From NCBI RefSeq assembly GCF_011682055.1, contig NZ_JAAQOM010000005.1, forward strand, positions 186,001 to 250,000: DNA of 64,000 nucleotides, in the 5' to 3' direction. A model generated the notes under the pieces. That model made no database searches and was not told where the DNA came from. It saw nothing but the letters and a program-made list of their open reading frames with translations. The number at the start of each line of letters is the position of its first letter. Positions within the stretch are counted from its first letter, which is position 1. Shown here in pieces: positions 36,259 through 45,376 of this stretch. This DNA comes from Telluria antibiotica (lineage in GTDB: Bacteria; Pseudomonadota; Gammaproteobacteria; Burkholderiales; Burkholderiaceae_D). Made by a program: the position numbers and the translations under genes.

Positions 36259-36843
36259 TCACTGCGTGAAGCGCTTCATATCGATGAGTTCAAAAGTGCT
36301 CATTCTGTCGAACGTAGCAGCGTAGGTTTGCCAGAGTTCCTTGGTCGTCCCGGCAATCGAAATGACCGCGATATCCAGGCCATTGCTTCCCCAGAACAGG
36401 GAGTAAAGGATGCGGTGAGGACCTTCCTCAGTTTCGAGACATGTACGTGTGAACAAGCCTTGATTGACCTCCGGGCACGACCTGATTACCTTGCTTTCCT
36501 TTTTCTTCGCCTCCGCAAACTCGAGGGCAAACTCCTTGGCCGTCTTTCCCGTTCCCTGCTTGACCCCAGTGAATGCCTGGATCTTGACACCCGTGGTATA
36601 GGGGCGATTTCCCGACGTGTCTTCCCGGGATAACGTCCACCTGTACACCGGGCCGCCATGCGCTTCGGCATAGAACCACTCGCTTGGGCGCTCGATCTTG
36701 CCGCCGGTCGGTTCAAGGGTCTGGACGACAAACTTGGACGGTGCAGTTTGCGCTGCAACAGAAGCGGAACAAAATAATAGGGATCCGGCGATGAGGAGAT
36801 GTAATGCTTTCGTGACCGGGAGTCCAGCGCGTGTGAGTTGCAT
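36259..36843 (-). CDS. Exported hypothetical protein
   Basis: A 194-residue protein with a signal peptide (ALHLLIAGSLLFCSASVAA-QTAPS, cut near residue 31) and a compact mature domain: FVVQTLEPTGGKIERPSEWFYAEAH, RWTLSREDT, GVKIQAFTGVKQGTGKTAKEF, CPEVNQGLFTRTCLETEEG. The pattern resembles PsbP/DUF-type stress proteins (a strand-rich lobe with WF/Y near the start), but no family is assigned. Lower GC than neighbours. Expression signals are not obvious. Confidence 0.75.
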   Translation of the reverse strand: MQLTRAGLPVTKALHLLIAGSLLFCSASVAAQTAPSKFVVQTLEPTGGKIERPSEWFYAEAHGGPVYRWTLSREDTSGNRPYTTGVKIQAFTGVKQGTGKTAKEFALEFAEAKKKESKVIRSCPEVNQGLFTRTCLETEEGPHRILYSLFWGSNGLDIAVISIAGTTKELWQTYAATFDRMSTFELIDMKRFTQ

Positions 36844-36994
36844 GTTCGTCTCGCTTGCCGCAGGTTGAGTGGGTGATCAGGCCGAACTCGGCCATTCGAC
36901 CCAGCATAGCAGTTTGCCGAGCTCGAAATATCTCGAACTATCACGGCAGGCGCGACCCACCCAAAGCGGATGCCCGTCTTAAAAAACCGGGTCG

Positions 36995-37375
36995 CTAGCG
37001 AAAATGCGGATCACTGTGCCATGAACCACCCAACGGCAACAGTTGCTCCCGCACGGCCTGCAGTTTGCTGACCAGTTTCGTGCGCTTCTTCGGGGTCTTT
37101 AGCGTCGCTGGCAGACGGCTTAACCAGTGACTGTTCGGGCCAACCGATGCTTGCCGTTTCCTGGACAGCTGGCGACTGGTCGGGAGCGGTTTCGCCTCCA
37201 TGACTTCGATGAAGTGGTTCAACTGTGCCAAGGAGCTGAACGCTAAATCCACCCCGTCCACATCGACGTGAAGGAACGCGAAGCCTTTATGCAATATCGC
37301 TGCCGGCGCAGGCGGAGCGTACTCCGTTGTCGATCCTTCTACCGGCAAATGAACCCAAAACGCCAGCGGCGCCAC
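36995..37375 (-). CDS. Hypothetical protein; frame open upstream to the pilU stop
   Basis: From the GTG at 37375 the product is 126 residues (VAPLAFWVHLPVEG..., HVDVDGVDLAFSSLAQLNHFIEVM, basic C-terminus). The same frame stays open upstream and reads like protein (DRLTVSRPPEWAIDESLPS, HDFRFTLEPDWR) back to an ATT at 37483 that overlaps the pilU TGA in an ATTGA. No ATG, GTG, TTG or CTG lies in that upstream part. So the true start is either the GTG at 37375 or a non-standard ATT at 37483, which would give 162 residues. No family recognised. Confidence 0.6.
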   Translation of the reverse strand: MAPLAFWVHLPVEGSTTEYAPPAPAAILHKGFAFLHVDVDGVDLAFSSLAQLNHFIEVMEAKPLPTSRQLSRKRQASVGPNSHWLSRLPATLKTPKKRTKLVSKLQAVREQLLPLGGSWHSDPHFR

Positions 37376-37478
37376 TCGCCAGTCAGGCTCTAGCGTGAAA
37401 CGGAAATCGTGTGTCCTGGACGGTAACGATTCATCGATAGCCCACTCGGGAGGACGCGAAACGGTGAGGCGATCCTGG

Positions 37479-38618
37479 TCAATTGTCCAGCGTGAATTCC
37501 GTGAATGACGGCCCGTCCGGCTCGGCCGGTTTCGCCTGCTCCTGTTCGGCCTTGCTGTCCGGCCCGTTATTGATCAGCCAGAGCAGGTTGGTGGCCGAAT
37601 CGGCGTTGGCGAGCGCCTCTTCCTGTGTGACGAGGTCGGCCTGCACCAGTTCCAGCAGCGCCTTTTCGAACGATTGCGAGCCGGGCGACAGGCTCTTGTC
37701 CATCGCGTCCTTGATCTCGCCGATGTCGCCTTTTTCGATCAGGTCCGCGATATAACGCGTGTTGACCATGATCTCCACCGCGGCCTGGCGCCGCCCGCCG
37801 GCCTTTGCGCGCACGAGGCGCTGCGACACGATGGCCTTCACCGCCGACGACAAGTCCTGCAGCAGGGCGGGGCGGTTCTCGATCGGATAGAAGCTGATGA
37901 TGCGGTTCAGCGCGTTGTAGCTGTTGTTGGCGTGCAAGGTCGCCAGCACGAGGTGGCCGGACTGGGCGTATGCGAGGGCGGCGGCCATCGTGTCCTTGTC
38001 GCGGATCTCGCCGATCAGGATGCAGTCGGGCGCCTGGCGCATCGAGTTGCGCAGGGCGACCTCGAAATCCTTCGCGTCGCTGCCGATCTCGCGCTGGTTG
38101 ACGATCGACTTCTTGTTCTTGAACAGGTACTCGATCGGGTCTTCCAGCGTGAGGATGTGACCGTGGCGCTGCTCGTTGCGGTGGTCGAGCATCGACGCGA
38201 TCGTCGTCGACTTGCCGGAGCCCGTCGCGCCCACGATCAGCATCAGGCCCCGCTTTTCCATGATCAGTTCCGACAGCACGGGCGGCAGGCCCAGCTCGGC
38301 CAGCGGCGGGATCGTGGCGGGGACGAAACGGAACACGGCGGAGATGCTGCCGCGCTGGCGGAATGCGGACAGGCGGAAGCGGCCCAGGTTCGGCACCGAG
38401 ATGCCCATGTTGAGCTCGTTCTCGCGCTCCAGCTCTTCCATCTGCTCCGGGCTCGCGATTTCCGCCAGCAGCACGCGGATGTTTTCCGGTTCGAGCTTGT
38501 TCTGGTTGATCGGGATGAGGTTCCCGTTGATCTTGATGTGGACTGGGGAATTGACCGCGAAGAACATGTCGGACGCGTTCTTTTCCTTCATCAACTGGAA
38601 CAGGCGTTCCATCATCAT
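37479..38618 (-). CDS. pilU: PilU/PilT-type type IV pilus retraction ATPase
   Basis: A 379-residue secretion ATPase: N-terminal PAS-like part (MFFAVNSPVHIKINGNLIPI), Walker A GATGSGKSTT, LEDPIEYLFKNKKSIVNQREIG, Walker B CILIGEIRDKDTM, and histidine box ATLHANNSYNALNRII. The DxxF/T features and length place it with PilU, the partner of PilT in pilus retraction. Four pilin-type genes normally nearby are absent, as is pilT. GGAG precedes three successive ATGs; 38618 is the best spaced. It stands within the dap gene block. Confidence 0.9.
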   Translation of the reverse strand: MMMERLFQLMKEKNASDMFFAVNSPVHIKINGNLIPINQNKLEPENIRVLLAEIASPEQMEELERENELNMGISVPNLGRFRLSAFRQRGSISAVFRFVPATIPPLAELGLPPVLSELIMEKRGLMLIVGATGSGKSTTIASMLDHRNEQRHGHILTLEDPIEYLFKNKKSIVNQREIGSDAKDFEVALRNSMRQAPDCILIGEIRDKDTMAAALAYAQSGHLVLATLHANNSYNALNRIISFYPIENRPALLQDLSSAVKAIVSQRLVRAKAGGRRQAAVEIMVNTRYIADLIEKGDIGEIKDAMDKSLSPGSQSFEKALLELVQADLVTQEEALANADSATNLLWLINNGPDSKAEQEQAKPAEPDGPSFTEFTLDN

Positions 38619-38694
38619 GGTGCTCTCCCTTGCTGCGCAGTAATTTTCTGCGATTAAGGGATTCTAACCTGAGGGAGCGGGGATGCAAACGAAA

Positions 38695-38715
38695 GGTGGG
38701 CACCCCGTGCCCACC
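38695..38715. repeat. REP-like core palindrome GGTGGGCAC-CCC-GTGCCCACC
   Basis: A perfect 9-base dyad of the same family as the other repeats, but trimmed: it lacks the GTAGG and ACGCG edges. It lies between dapD and pilU, both minus strand, and could attenuate transcription from dapD into pilU. Confidence 0.8.
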
Positions 38716-38742
38716 AGATGCATCCAGGATGAGAACGCTGGA

Positions 38743-39567
38743 TTACACGCCGCGCAGCAGCTCGTTGATGCCCGTCTTCGCACGGGTCTTCGCATCGACC
38801 TGCTTGACGATCACGGCGCAATACAGGCTGTACTTGCCATCCGCGGACGGCAGGCTGCCCGACACGACGACGGAACCGGCCGGGATGCGGCCATACGTCA
38901 CTTCGCCCGTCTCGCGGTTGTAGATCTTGGTCGACTGGCCGATGTACACGCCCATCGAGATCACCGAGTTCTCTTCGACGATCACGCCTTCCACGATCTC
39001 CGAGCGGGCGCCGATGAAGCAGTTGTCTTCGATGATGGTCGGGTTGGCCTGCATCGGTTCCAGCACGCCGCCGATGCCCACGCCGCCCGACAGGTGGACA
39101 TTCTTGCCGATCTGCGCGCACGAGCCGACGGTGGCCCACGTGTCGACCATCGCGCCTTCGTCGACGTAGGCGCCGATGTTCACGTACGACGGCATCAGGA
39201 CGACGTTCTTGCCGATGAACGAGCCGCGGCGGGCCACGGCCGGCGGCACGACGCGGAAGCCGCCTTTCGCGAAGTCTTCCGCCGTGTAGTTCGCGAACTT
39301 GGTCGGAACCTTGTCGTAGAACTGCATGCCCCCGCCTTCGACGGGCACGTTGTTTTCGAGGCGGAACGACAGCAGCACGGCCTTCTTGATCCACTGGTTG
39401 ACGACCCAGCTGCCGGTGTCCTTCTGGGCCACGCGCAGGCTGCCGTCGTCAAGGCCGGCCAGGACGTGGGCGACGGCGTCGCGCACTTCGGCGCTGGCGG
39501 AGGCCGGGCTGATCTCTGCGCGCTGTTCCCACGCGGTGTCGATGATGGTCTGGAGTTGTTGGGTCAT
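38743..39567 (-). CDS. dapD: 2,3,4,5-tetrahydropyridine-2,6-dicarboxylate N-succinyltransferase
   Basis: A 274-residue left-handed beta-helix acyltransferase. The hexapeptide-repeat region runs from about 100 ([40 protein letters not shown]) to about 210 with [11 protein letters not shown], and the N-terminal domain has [17 protein letters not shown]. It succinylates tetrahydrodipicolinate in lysine biosynthesis. It follows dapC by 23 bases on the same strand. Confidence 0.96.
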   Translation of the reverse strand: MTQQLQTIIDTAWEQRAEISPASASAEVRDAVAHVLAGLDDGSLRVAQKDTGSWVVNQWIKKAVLLSFRLENNVPVEGGGMQFYDKVPTKFANYTAEDFAKGGFRVVPPAVARRGSFIGKNVVLMPSYVNIGAYVDEGAMVDTWATVGSCAQIGKNVHLSGGVGIGGVLEPMQANPTIIEDNCFIGARSEIVEGVIVEENSVISMGVYIGQSTKIYNRETGEVTYGRIPAGSVVVSGSLPSADGKYSLYCAVIVKQVDAKTRAKTGINELLRGV

Positions 39568-39590
39568 GATTTGTCTATTCAGGTGGTGTG

Positions 39591-40811
39591 TCAGGAAGAC
39601 TTGAGGTCGTTGCAGAACTGGACGATGCGGTTCGCCGCTTCCAGTCCTTCGTCCACGCCGGCGACGAGCGCCATGCGGATGCGGTTGCGTCCCGGATTGC
39701 TGTCGTGCGCGTCGCGCGCGAGATAGCTGCCGGGTAGAACCGTTACATTATATTCGGCGTACAGGCCGCGTGCGAACTCCGTGTCCGACAGGCCTGTGCG
39801 GCGCACGTCGGCCCACAGGTAGAAGCCCGCGTCCGGCAGCTCGACGTCCATCACCTGCTTCAGCAACGGTGTGATGAGCGTGAATTTTTCCTTGTACAGG
39901 TTGCGGTTCTCCTGCACGTGGGCCTCGTCGTTCCATGCGGCGATCGACGCTGCCTGCACGGGCGGCGACATCGCGCCGCCGCAATAGGTGCGGTACAGCA
40001 GGAATTTTTTCATCAGTTCCGGATCGCCGGCGACGAAGCCCGACCGCATGCCCGGCACGTTCGAGCGCTTCGAAAGACTCGAGAACACGATCAGGTTCGT
40101 GTACGGCCGCGCGCCGCCGCTCCTGCCCAGCTGGTGCGCCGCTTCCAGCGCGCCCAGCGGCGGCGTGGCGCCGAAATAGATCTCGGAATAGCACTCGTCC
40201 GCCGCGATCACGAAGCCGTGGCGGTCGGACAGCGCGAACAGCTCGCGCCAGTCGTCCAGCGACAGCACGGCACCCGTCGGATTGCCGGGGGAGCACAGGT
40301 ACAGCAGCTGCACGCGCTGCCACACGTCGTCCGGCACGCTCGCGTAATCGCAGCCGAAGTTGCGGCCCGGCTGCGAGTTCACGAAATAGGGCTCTGCGCC
40401 CGCCAGGTAGGCCGCGCCTTCGTAGATCTGGTAGAACGGGTTCGGGCTGACGACGAGCGCGCCCGCCTTGCGCGGATCGATCACCGTCTGCGCGATCGCG
40501 AACAGTGCCTCGCGCGATCCGTTCACGGGCAGCACCATCGTGGCCGCGTCGATAGTCGGGATGCCGTAGCGGCGTTCCAGCCAGCCGGCGATCGCGGCGC
40601 GCAGCGGTTCGCCGCCGTGCGTCGTCGGATACGTGGCGAGGCCGGCCATGGCGTGCGTCAGCGCTTTCTGGATGAAGGCGGGCGTCGCGTGCTTCGGCTC
40701 GCCGATGCCCAGGCTGATGTGGGCGAGGTCGGGATTCGGCGTGACGCCGGCGAACAGCTGGCGCAGCTTTTCGAACGGATAGGGGTGCAGGCGGTCGAGA
40801 TGTGGGTTCAC
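39591..40811 (-). CDS. dapC: N-succinyldiaminopimelate aminotransferase
   Basis: A 406-residue class I/II PLP aminotransferase: [14 protein letters not shown] near the N-terminus, [45 protein letters not shown], and the PLP-lysine motif [18 protein letters not shown]. It is the third step of the succinylase lysine pathway. The GTG at 40811 is chosen over a TTG at 40853, because that TTG overlaps a TATAAT hexamer on the same strand, which would put it upstream of the transcript start. Confidence 0.93.
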   Translation of the reverse strand: MNPHLDRLHPYPFEKLRQLFAGVTPNPDLAHISLGIGEPKHATPAFIQKALTHAMAGLATYPTTHGGEPLRAAIAGWLERRYGIPTIDAATMVLPVNGSREALFAIAQTVIDPRKAGALVVSPNPFYQIYEGAAYLAGAEPYFVNSQPGRNFGCDYASVPDDVWQRVQLLYLCSPGNPTGAVLSLDDWRELFALSDRHGFVIAADECYSEIYFGATPPLGALEAAHQLGRSGGARPYTNLIVFSSLSKRSNVPGMRSGFVAGDPELMKKFLLYRTYCGGAMSPPVQAASIAAWNDEAHVQENRNLYKEKFTLITPLLKQVMDVELPDAGFYLWADVRRTGLSDTEFARGLYAEYNVTVLPGSYLARDAHDSNPGRNRIRMALVAGVDEGLEAANRIVQFCNDLKSS

Positions 40812-40852
40812 GGCGATGAGTTTTTCTTGGCGATGTTCGTGTGAGAAGGGCA

Positions 40853-40858
40853 ATTATA
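40853..40858 (-). promoter_or_regulatory. TATAAT -10 hexamer for the dapC-dapD operon
   Basis: A perfect TATAAT on the minus strand, 42-47 bases upstream of the GTG. No convincing -35 hexamer was seen; the transcript start would be near 40846. Confidence 0.55.
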
Positions 40859-40917
40859 GCGAGATCCTGTGCCACGCCGGGCTTTCCGGGGCCGTCGGGC
40901 TGGGTTAGTATTGACTA

Positions 40918-41676
40918 ATGCAGCGCTCCGTCGACTACGTCCGCACTCTCACCGCCCAGGCGCGCAGCGCGCGCGCCAACCGTCACCTCGGCTTCGCGCT
41001 GGCCGGCGTGGCCGGGGCCATGAACGCGGGCGGCTTCCTCGCCGTGCACCAGTACACGTCGCACATGACGGGCATCGTCTCGTCGGCCGCCGACAACCTC
41101 GCTCTCGGCGCCGCCGACCTCGTGCTCGATGCGCTGGGCGCCATCGTGTCGTTCCTGCTGGGCGCGGCCAGCACGGCGCTGCTCGTCAACTACGGCCGCC
41201 GCCGCGCCCTCGCGAGCGAATACGCGCTGCCGCTGCTGTTCGAAGCCATGCTGCTGCTGGCGTTCGGCGTGCTCGGCGCGCGCCTGTCCAGCATCGCGGG
41301 CCTGTTCGTGCCCGTCACCGTGATGCTGCTGTGTTACACGATGGGGCTGCAGAACGCCCTGGTCACGAAGCTGTCGCACGCGGAGATCCGCACGACGCAC
41401 ATGACGGGCATCGTCACCGACATCGGCATCGAGCTGGGCAAGATGCTGTACTGGAATGCCGACGCGGCGGCCCGTCCTTACGTCGCCGCCAACCATGGAC
41501 GGCTGGCCGTACTGTGCGGGCTGCTCGGCAGCTTCTTCTGCGGTGGCGTGGCCGGCGCCGTCGGGTTCAAGATGCTCGGCTACGTGGCGACGGTGCCGCT
41601 GGCGCTGCTACTGTCCGGCCTCGCCATCGTGCCCGCGCTGGACGACTTGCGCGCGCGGGCCCGCAGGGTCAAGTAA
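40918..41676 (+). CDS. DUF1275 (YoaK) family membrane protein
   Basis: A 252-residue protein with about six hydrophobic segments. Landmarks of DUF1275 are present: GAMNAGGFLAVHQYTSHMTGIVSS, with a second similar HMTGIVTDIGIELG in the later half, and YTMGLQNALVTKLS. Family members are inner-membrane proteins of unknown transport function. It is divergent from dapC, with about 60 bases between the dapC -10 and its start. No regulatory partner visible. Confidence 0.9.
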   Translation: MQRSVDYVRTLTAQARSARANRHLGFALAGVAGAMNAGGFLAVHQYTSHMTGIVSSAADNLALGAADLVLDALGAIVSFLLGAASTALLVNYGRRRALASEYALPLLFEAMLLLAFGVLGARLSSIAGLFVPVTVMLLCYTMGLQNALVTKLSHAEIRTTHMTGIVTDIGIELGKMLYWNADAAARPYVAANHGRLAVLCGLLGSFFCGGVAGAVGFKMLGYVATVPLALLLSGLAIVPALDDLRARARRVK

Positions 41677-41698
41677 CGTCGACGAATCGCATATGTGC

Positions 41699-41835
41699 GC
41701 GTGGGCTCGTTTCATTTGAGGCCCCCGGCCTCAAATGCCCACCCTACCGCGCTGACGGGGCGGATGCGTTCGCGTGGGCACGGGGTGCCCACCCTACCGT
41801 GTAGCAAGTAGGGGGGGCTCCCCGAGCCCACGCGT
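41699..41835. repeat. Cluster of three REP-like half-elements
   Basis: Half-elements lie at 41699-41748 (with an inserted TTTGAGGCCCCCGGCCTCAAA hairpin in its centre), 41773-41798 and 41809-41835, in alternating orientation, between the convergent DUF1275 and GH31 genes. It is the densest cluster of this family in the window. Confidence 0.82.
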
Positions 41836-41845
41836 GACCCTCGAG

Positions 41846-44116
41846 TCAGCCGCCGCACTCCGGCAGCGTGACGGACGTGGCCTTGCCGTCGTAGGCGACC
41901 GTCCGCACCTCGCCCGTCTTCGTGCCGCAGCGCACGGCGAAGGACTGGCGTGCCGGCATGCCGTCGTAGCGACCCTGGCGCGGCGCGATGTCGAGGCGTT
42001 TCGCGCCGTCGGTCCACGTCATGCGCGCGAGGGCGTACGCGCCTTTCTGGTAGGCGTAGCCGTCGCCGCCGTCGTCGTACAGCTCGTACGTGCCGTCCTT
42101 GCCCGGATAGACGACGAGGTCGACGGGCGCATCCGACTTCTGGTCCGCGAACTGCTTCACGGGGCCCAGCGGCACGATGCTGCCGGCGCGCGCGTAGACG
42201 GGAATCGTCGCGATGTCGGCCTTCGCCGTCACCACCTGGCCCGGGGCCAGCTTCGCGCCGGTCCAGAAGTCGTACCACGCGTCCTTGCCGGGCAGGTAGA
42301 CTTCGCGCGCCTGCGACTTCGGCTGCACGACCGGTGCCACGAGCAGGGCCTTGCCGAACATGTACTCGTCGGCGACGTGCAGCGCGTGCTCGTCGTCGCG
42401 GAAGTCGAAGGCGAGGGCGCGCATCATCGTGCCGTCGTTGTGCGTGACGTCCCACGAGGCCGAATAGATGTACGGCAGCAGGCGGTAGCGCACGTCGATG
42501 TAGTCGCGCATGATCTTCTGCGTGGCCGCGTCGAACTGCCAGATCTCCTTGCCGTCGCCCGTGCCGTGCACGCGGAACATCGGATTGAAGACGCCGAACT
42601 GGAACCAGCGCGTGAACAGTTCCGCGTACGCCGGGTCCGCCGGCTTGCCGCCGAAGAAGCCGCCGATGTCGGCCGACCAGTACGGGATGCCGGACAGCGT
42701 GAAGTTCAGCGCGGCGGGAATCTGGCGGCGGAACACGTCCCAGGTGCCCATCGTATCGCCCGACCACGTGATGGCCGCGTTGCGCTGCTGGCCCGCGTAC
42801 GCGGAGCGGGTCAGGATGAACGCGCGCTTGCCGGCCTGGTCGCGCACCATGCCGTCATGCACGGCCGTCGTGTGCAGCAGCGGGTACGCGTTGTAGACGG
42901 CGCTGCCCGGACCGGCGGCCGTCGTGACCTCGCGCATCTGGCCCCACCAGCCGCCCAGTTCCGCTTCCGACGCGTCCAGCCACCAGCCGTCGAAGCCGAG
43001 CGTGCCGAGGCCGCGCATCACCTGGCGCCAGTACAGGTCGCGGGCGCGCGGGTTGTACGCGTCGTACCAGCGGCCCTTGCCGGCCGGGTAGACGTTCGGG
43101 TACGTGGCCGGATACAGGCCGCCGATGGCGTCCAGCGCCTTCGTGTTCGCGGTGTCCGTATCGAGGCGGGCCCACACGGAGATGATCGCGTGGACGTTTT
43201 CGTCGTGCAGCTTCTTGACCATGCCGGCCGGGTCGGGGTAGCGCGCCTTGTCGAATTCATGGCTGCCCCACTGGCCCGGCAGCCAGTACTGCCAGTCCTG
43301 GATGACGGCGTCGAGCGGCACCTTCATCTGGCGGTATTTCGCCGCGATGCCGAGCAGTTCGTCCTGCGTCGCGTAGTGTTCCTTCGACTGCCACAGGCCC
43401 CACGTCCAGCGCGCCATCAGCGGCGCGGTGCCCGTCAGGCGGCGGTAACCCTTGATCACGTCGTCGAGTTCGGGGCCGTACATGAAGTGGTAATCGACGC
43501 CCCCCGCTTCGGAGCGGATCATGATCGGCGGCCCGGACGGCAGGTCGACGTCGACGTCCGTGACGGCCGCGTTGTTCCACAGGATGCCGTAGCCCTGCGG
43601 CGAGACGAGCATCGGCACCGCGACGTCGCGGTTCGCCTGCTGCAGGCGGACGGTGGTGCCGCCGTAGTCGAGCAGGCCGTTCTGGTGCTGGCCGAGGCCG
43701 TACACGATGTTCCCGTGTTCGCCCGTATAGAAGCGCTGCGCGACGCCGTGCGACAGGTCCCGGCCGCCTTCCTTGATGATCTCCTTGCCGTCCGGCGTCT
43801 GGAAGACGACGTTGCCGTCTGCGCGTCCCACGCGCACCTTCAGGTCGGCCGTCGACAGCGTCCACGCGTCGGCGGATTCGGCGATCTGGAACCCGATCTT
43901 TTCAGGCTTGGCGATGACGGCCGGGTTGTAGTTGCCGGCAAAGCCCGCCGGGCCGAAGCGGACGTGGATGACGCGTGGCGCCACCGGTTCGATCGTCAGC
44001 ACGCCCGCGTCGGTGCGCACCTGCATGCCCGTGTCGACGCGCTGCATCGACGGCGCCGCCGCATGCGCCGTCAGCGTCCAGGCGGACACGCTCCCAATGA
44101 ATAAGGACTTCCACAT
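41846..44116 (-). CDS. GH31 family glycoside hydrolase (alpha-xylosidase/glucosidase-like)
   Basis: A 756-residue exported enzyme. Signal peptide about residues 1-20 (MWKSLFIGSVSAWTLTAHA-AAPS), galactose-mutarotase-like N-terminal domain, then a GH31 barrel with DAVIQDWQYW, the nucleophile motif DGWWLDASE and RSAYAGQQR, and C-terminal beta domains (VVYPGKDGTYELYDDGG). The W-x-D-A-S-E nucleophile region suggests the alpha-xylosidase branch (YicI/XylS-like). AGGA precedes the ATG. An AraC-type regulator lies directly upstream on the same strand. Natural glycans are unknown. Confidence 0.93.
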   Translation of the reverse strand: MWKSLFIGSVSAWTLTAHAAAPSMQRVDTGMQVRTDAGVLTIEPVAPRVIHVRFGPAGFAGNYNPAVIAKPEKIGFQIAESADAWTLSTADLKVRVGRADGNVVFQTPDGKEIIKEGGRDLSHGVAQRFYTGEHGNIVYGLGQHQNGLLDYGGTTVRLQQANRDVAVPMLVSPQGYGILWNNAAVTDVDVDLPSGPPIMIRSEAGGVDYHFMYGPELDDVIKGYRRLTGTAPLMARWTWGLWQSKEHYATQDELLGIAAKYRQMKVPLDAVIQDWQYWLPGQWGSHEFDKARYPDPAGMVKKLHDENVHAIISVWARLDTDTANTKALDAIGGLYPATYPNVYPAGKGRWYDAYNPRARDLYWRQVMRGLGTLGFDGWWLDASEAELGGWWGQMREVTTAAGPGSAVYNAYPLLHTTAVHDGMVRDQAGKRAFILTRSAYAGQQRNAAITWSGDTMGTWDVFRRQIPAALNFTLSGIPYWSADIGGFFGGKPADPAYAELFTRWFQFGVFNPMFRVHGTGDGKEIWQFDAATQKIMRDYIDVRYRLLPYIYSASWDVTHNDGTMMRALAFDFRDDEHALHVADEYMFGKALLVAPVVQPKSQAREVYLPGKDAWYDFWTGAKLAPGQVVTAKADIATIPVYARAGSIVPLGPVKQFADQKSDAPVDLVVYPGKDGTYELYDDGGDGYAYQKGAYALARMTWTDGAKRLDIAPRQGRYDGMPARQSFAVRCGTKTGEVRTVAYDGKATSVTLPECGG

Positions 44117-44205
44117 TTGTTGTTCTTCCTGTTCGTGTTGGTGAACCTGCCGGTTGTCCCCGGTGGCAGGTGCGTTACACGTCATGTTGACGTAGTTTCA
44201 AAGTC

Positions 44206-44220
44206 TAACATGAAATGTTA
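44206..44220. promoter_or_regulatory. Dyad TAACAT-GAA-ATGTTA upstream of GH31 gene
   Basis: A perfect 6-base inverted repeat with a 3-base centre, 90 bases ahead of the GH31 start and just after the end of the AraC-type gene. Operator-like; the binding protein is not known. Confidence 0.4.
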
Positions 44221-44246
44221 TCGCAAACATACTGAAATGAAGAGCA

Positions 44247-45293
44247 TCATGAGGAGGTCAAGGCCCGTTCGCGCCACGCGCCCGGATTCACGCCCGACCA
44301 TTCGCGGAACGCGTGCGTGAACGCACTCTGTTCCTGGAAGCCGAGCAGGAAGGCGATGTCGACGAGCGACAGGCCGTCCTGGCGCAGATAGTCCATCGCC
44401 AGCGCGTAGCGCGCGGCGTCCAGCACCTGCTGGAACGTCGCGCCCGCGTCCGCGAGCTTGCGCTGCAGGGTGCGCGGCGACAGCGCGAGTTCGGCGGCGA
44501 TGCCCGCCAGCCGCACGGGTTCGCGCGCGAGCGTGCGCACGATGGCCGCGTGTACCTGCGCGACGATGCCGCTCGTCGCCTGCGCCCGTTCGCGCAGCAG
44601 GCGTTCGGCGTGCTGTTGCAGCAGCGGATACAGCGCGGTGTCGGCGGCGGGCAGCGGCAGCGCGAGCAGGGCCGCGTCGAAATCGACCGTGTGTGCGGAC
44701 GCGCCGAACGCGGGCACGCCGCCCAGCACGCGCGCGTACTCGGCCGGGTCGGCGTCGATGGGCCGCGCGTGCGCGAACGCGAGGGCGTGCGGCGCCAGCG
44801 GTCGGCCCGCGAGCCACGAGCCGAACGTGCGGATGCCGGCGAACACGCTTTCCGCCAGGTGCCGGCTCGCGTGCGGATAATGGCTGATCCACGTGTAGCG
44901 CGCGTGGGCGCCATGGGCCTCGAGGCGGGAGCGCCCGAGGTCGTGCGACAGTTGTTCGTAGCGCTGCGTCTGTTCCAGCGCCTGGCCGATGTCGCGGCAG
45001 GCCAGCAGCACGAGGCCATAGACGCTGTACGTGCCGGGCCGCACGCGCTCGCCCACGTGCAGGCCGAAATGCGGGTCGCCGGCCAGGCGGCTGCCCGCGT
45101 CCAGCAGTGCGATGTAGTCGGATGCCGCCAGCGCGTCCGGCAGCGGGTCGGGCAGGTCGGGTGCGAGGCCGGCGGCTTGCGCCAGCGCGGACGGGGCGAT
45201 GCCCAGCGCGGCCGCGGTCTCCAGCAGCGGCTGCAGATAGGCCGCGGTGACGCGCGACGGTGTGGCTGGCATGTTCGAACAAGCGCTTGGCAT
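44247..45293 (-). CDS. AraC-family regulator (OruR/ArgR-like, arabinose-binding N-domain)
   Basis: A 348-residue regulator with an Arabinose_bd-type N-terminal domain (AAYLQPLLETAAALGIAPSALAQAAGL, HFGLHVGERVRPGTYSVYGLVLLACRDIGQALEQ) and a C-terminal AraC HTH (GIAAELALSPRTLQRKLADAGATFQQVL...DIAFLLGFQEQSAFTHAFREW). It is divergent from the three-gene flavoprotein/GlpD/kinase operon, which is the likely target and often comes with this regulator type. ATG at 45293 used; 45272 is possible. Confidence 0.9.
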   Translation of the reverse strand: MPSACSNMPATPSRVTAAYLQPLLETAAALGIAPSALAQAAGLAPDLPDPLPDALAASDYIALLDAGSRLAGDPHFGLHVGERVRPGTYSVYGLVLLACRDIGQALEQTQRYEQLSHDLGRSRLEAHGAHARYTWISHYPHASRHLAESVFAGIRTFGSWLAGRPLAPHALAFAHARPIDADPAEYARVLGGVPAFGASAHTVDFDAALLALPLPAADTALYPLLQQHAERLLRERAQATSGIVAQVHAAIVRTLAREPVRLAGIAAELALSPRTLQRKLADAGATFQQVLDAARYALAMDYLRQDGLSLVDIAFLLGFQEQSAFTHAFREWSGVNPGAWRERALTSS

Positions 45294-45302
45294 GAATCCG
45301 CA

Positions 45303-45346
45303 ATACTCGGGTCGTCGTTTTTCTTAAAGTGGCCGCAAACGAGTAT
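45303..45346. promoter_or_regulatory. Separated inverted repeat ATACTCG...CGAGTAT, candidate AraC-type operator
   Basis: Seven-base arms at 45303-45309 and 45340-45346 sit in the 83-base spacer between the AraC gene and the operon start at 45377. The 30-base separation is compatible with two half-sites read by one regulator dimer. Confidence 0.4.
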
Positions 45347-45376
45347 AGCCGCATAACACGACGGGGAGAACGGCAG

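Noticed and set aside
41774..44104. 776-codon antisense frame over the GH31 gene
   Set aside because: Same type of shadow; the sense strand has a signal peptide and complete GH31 motifs.
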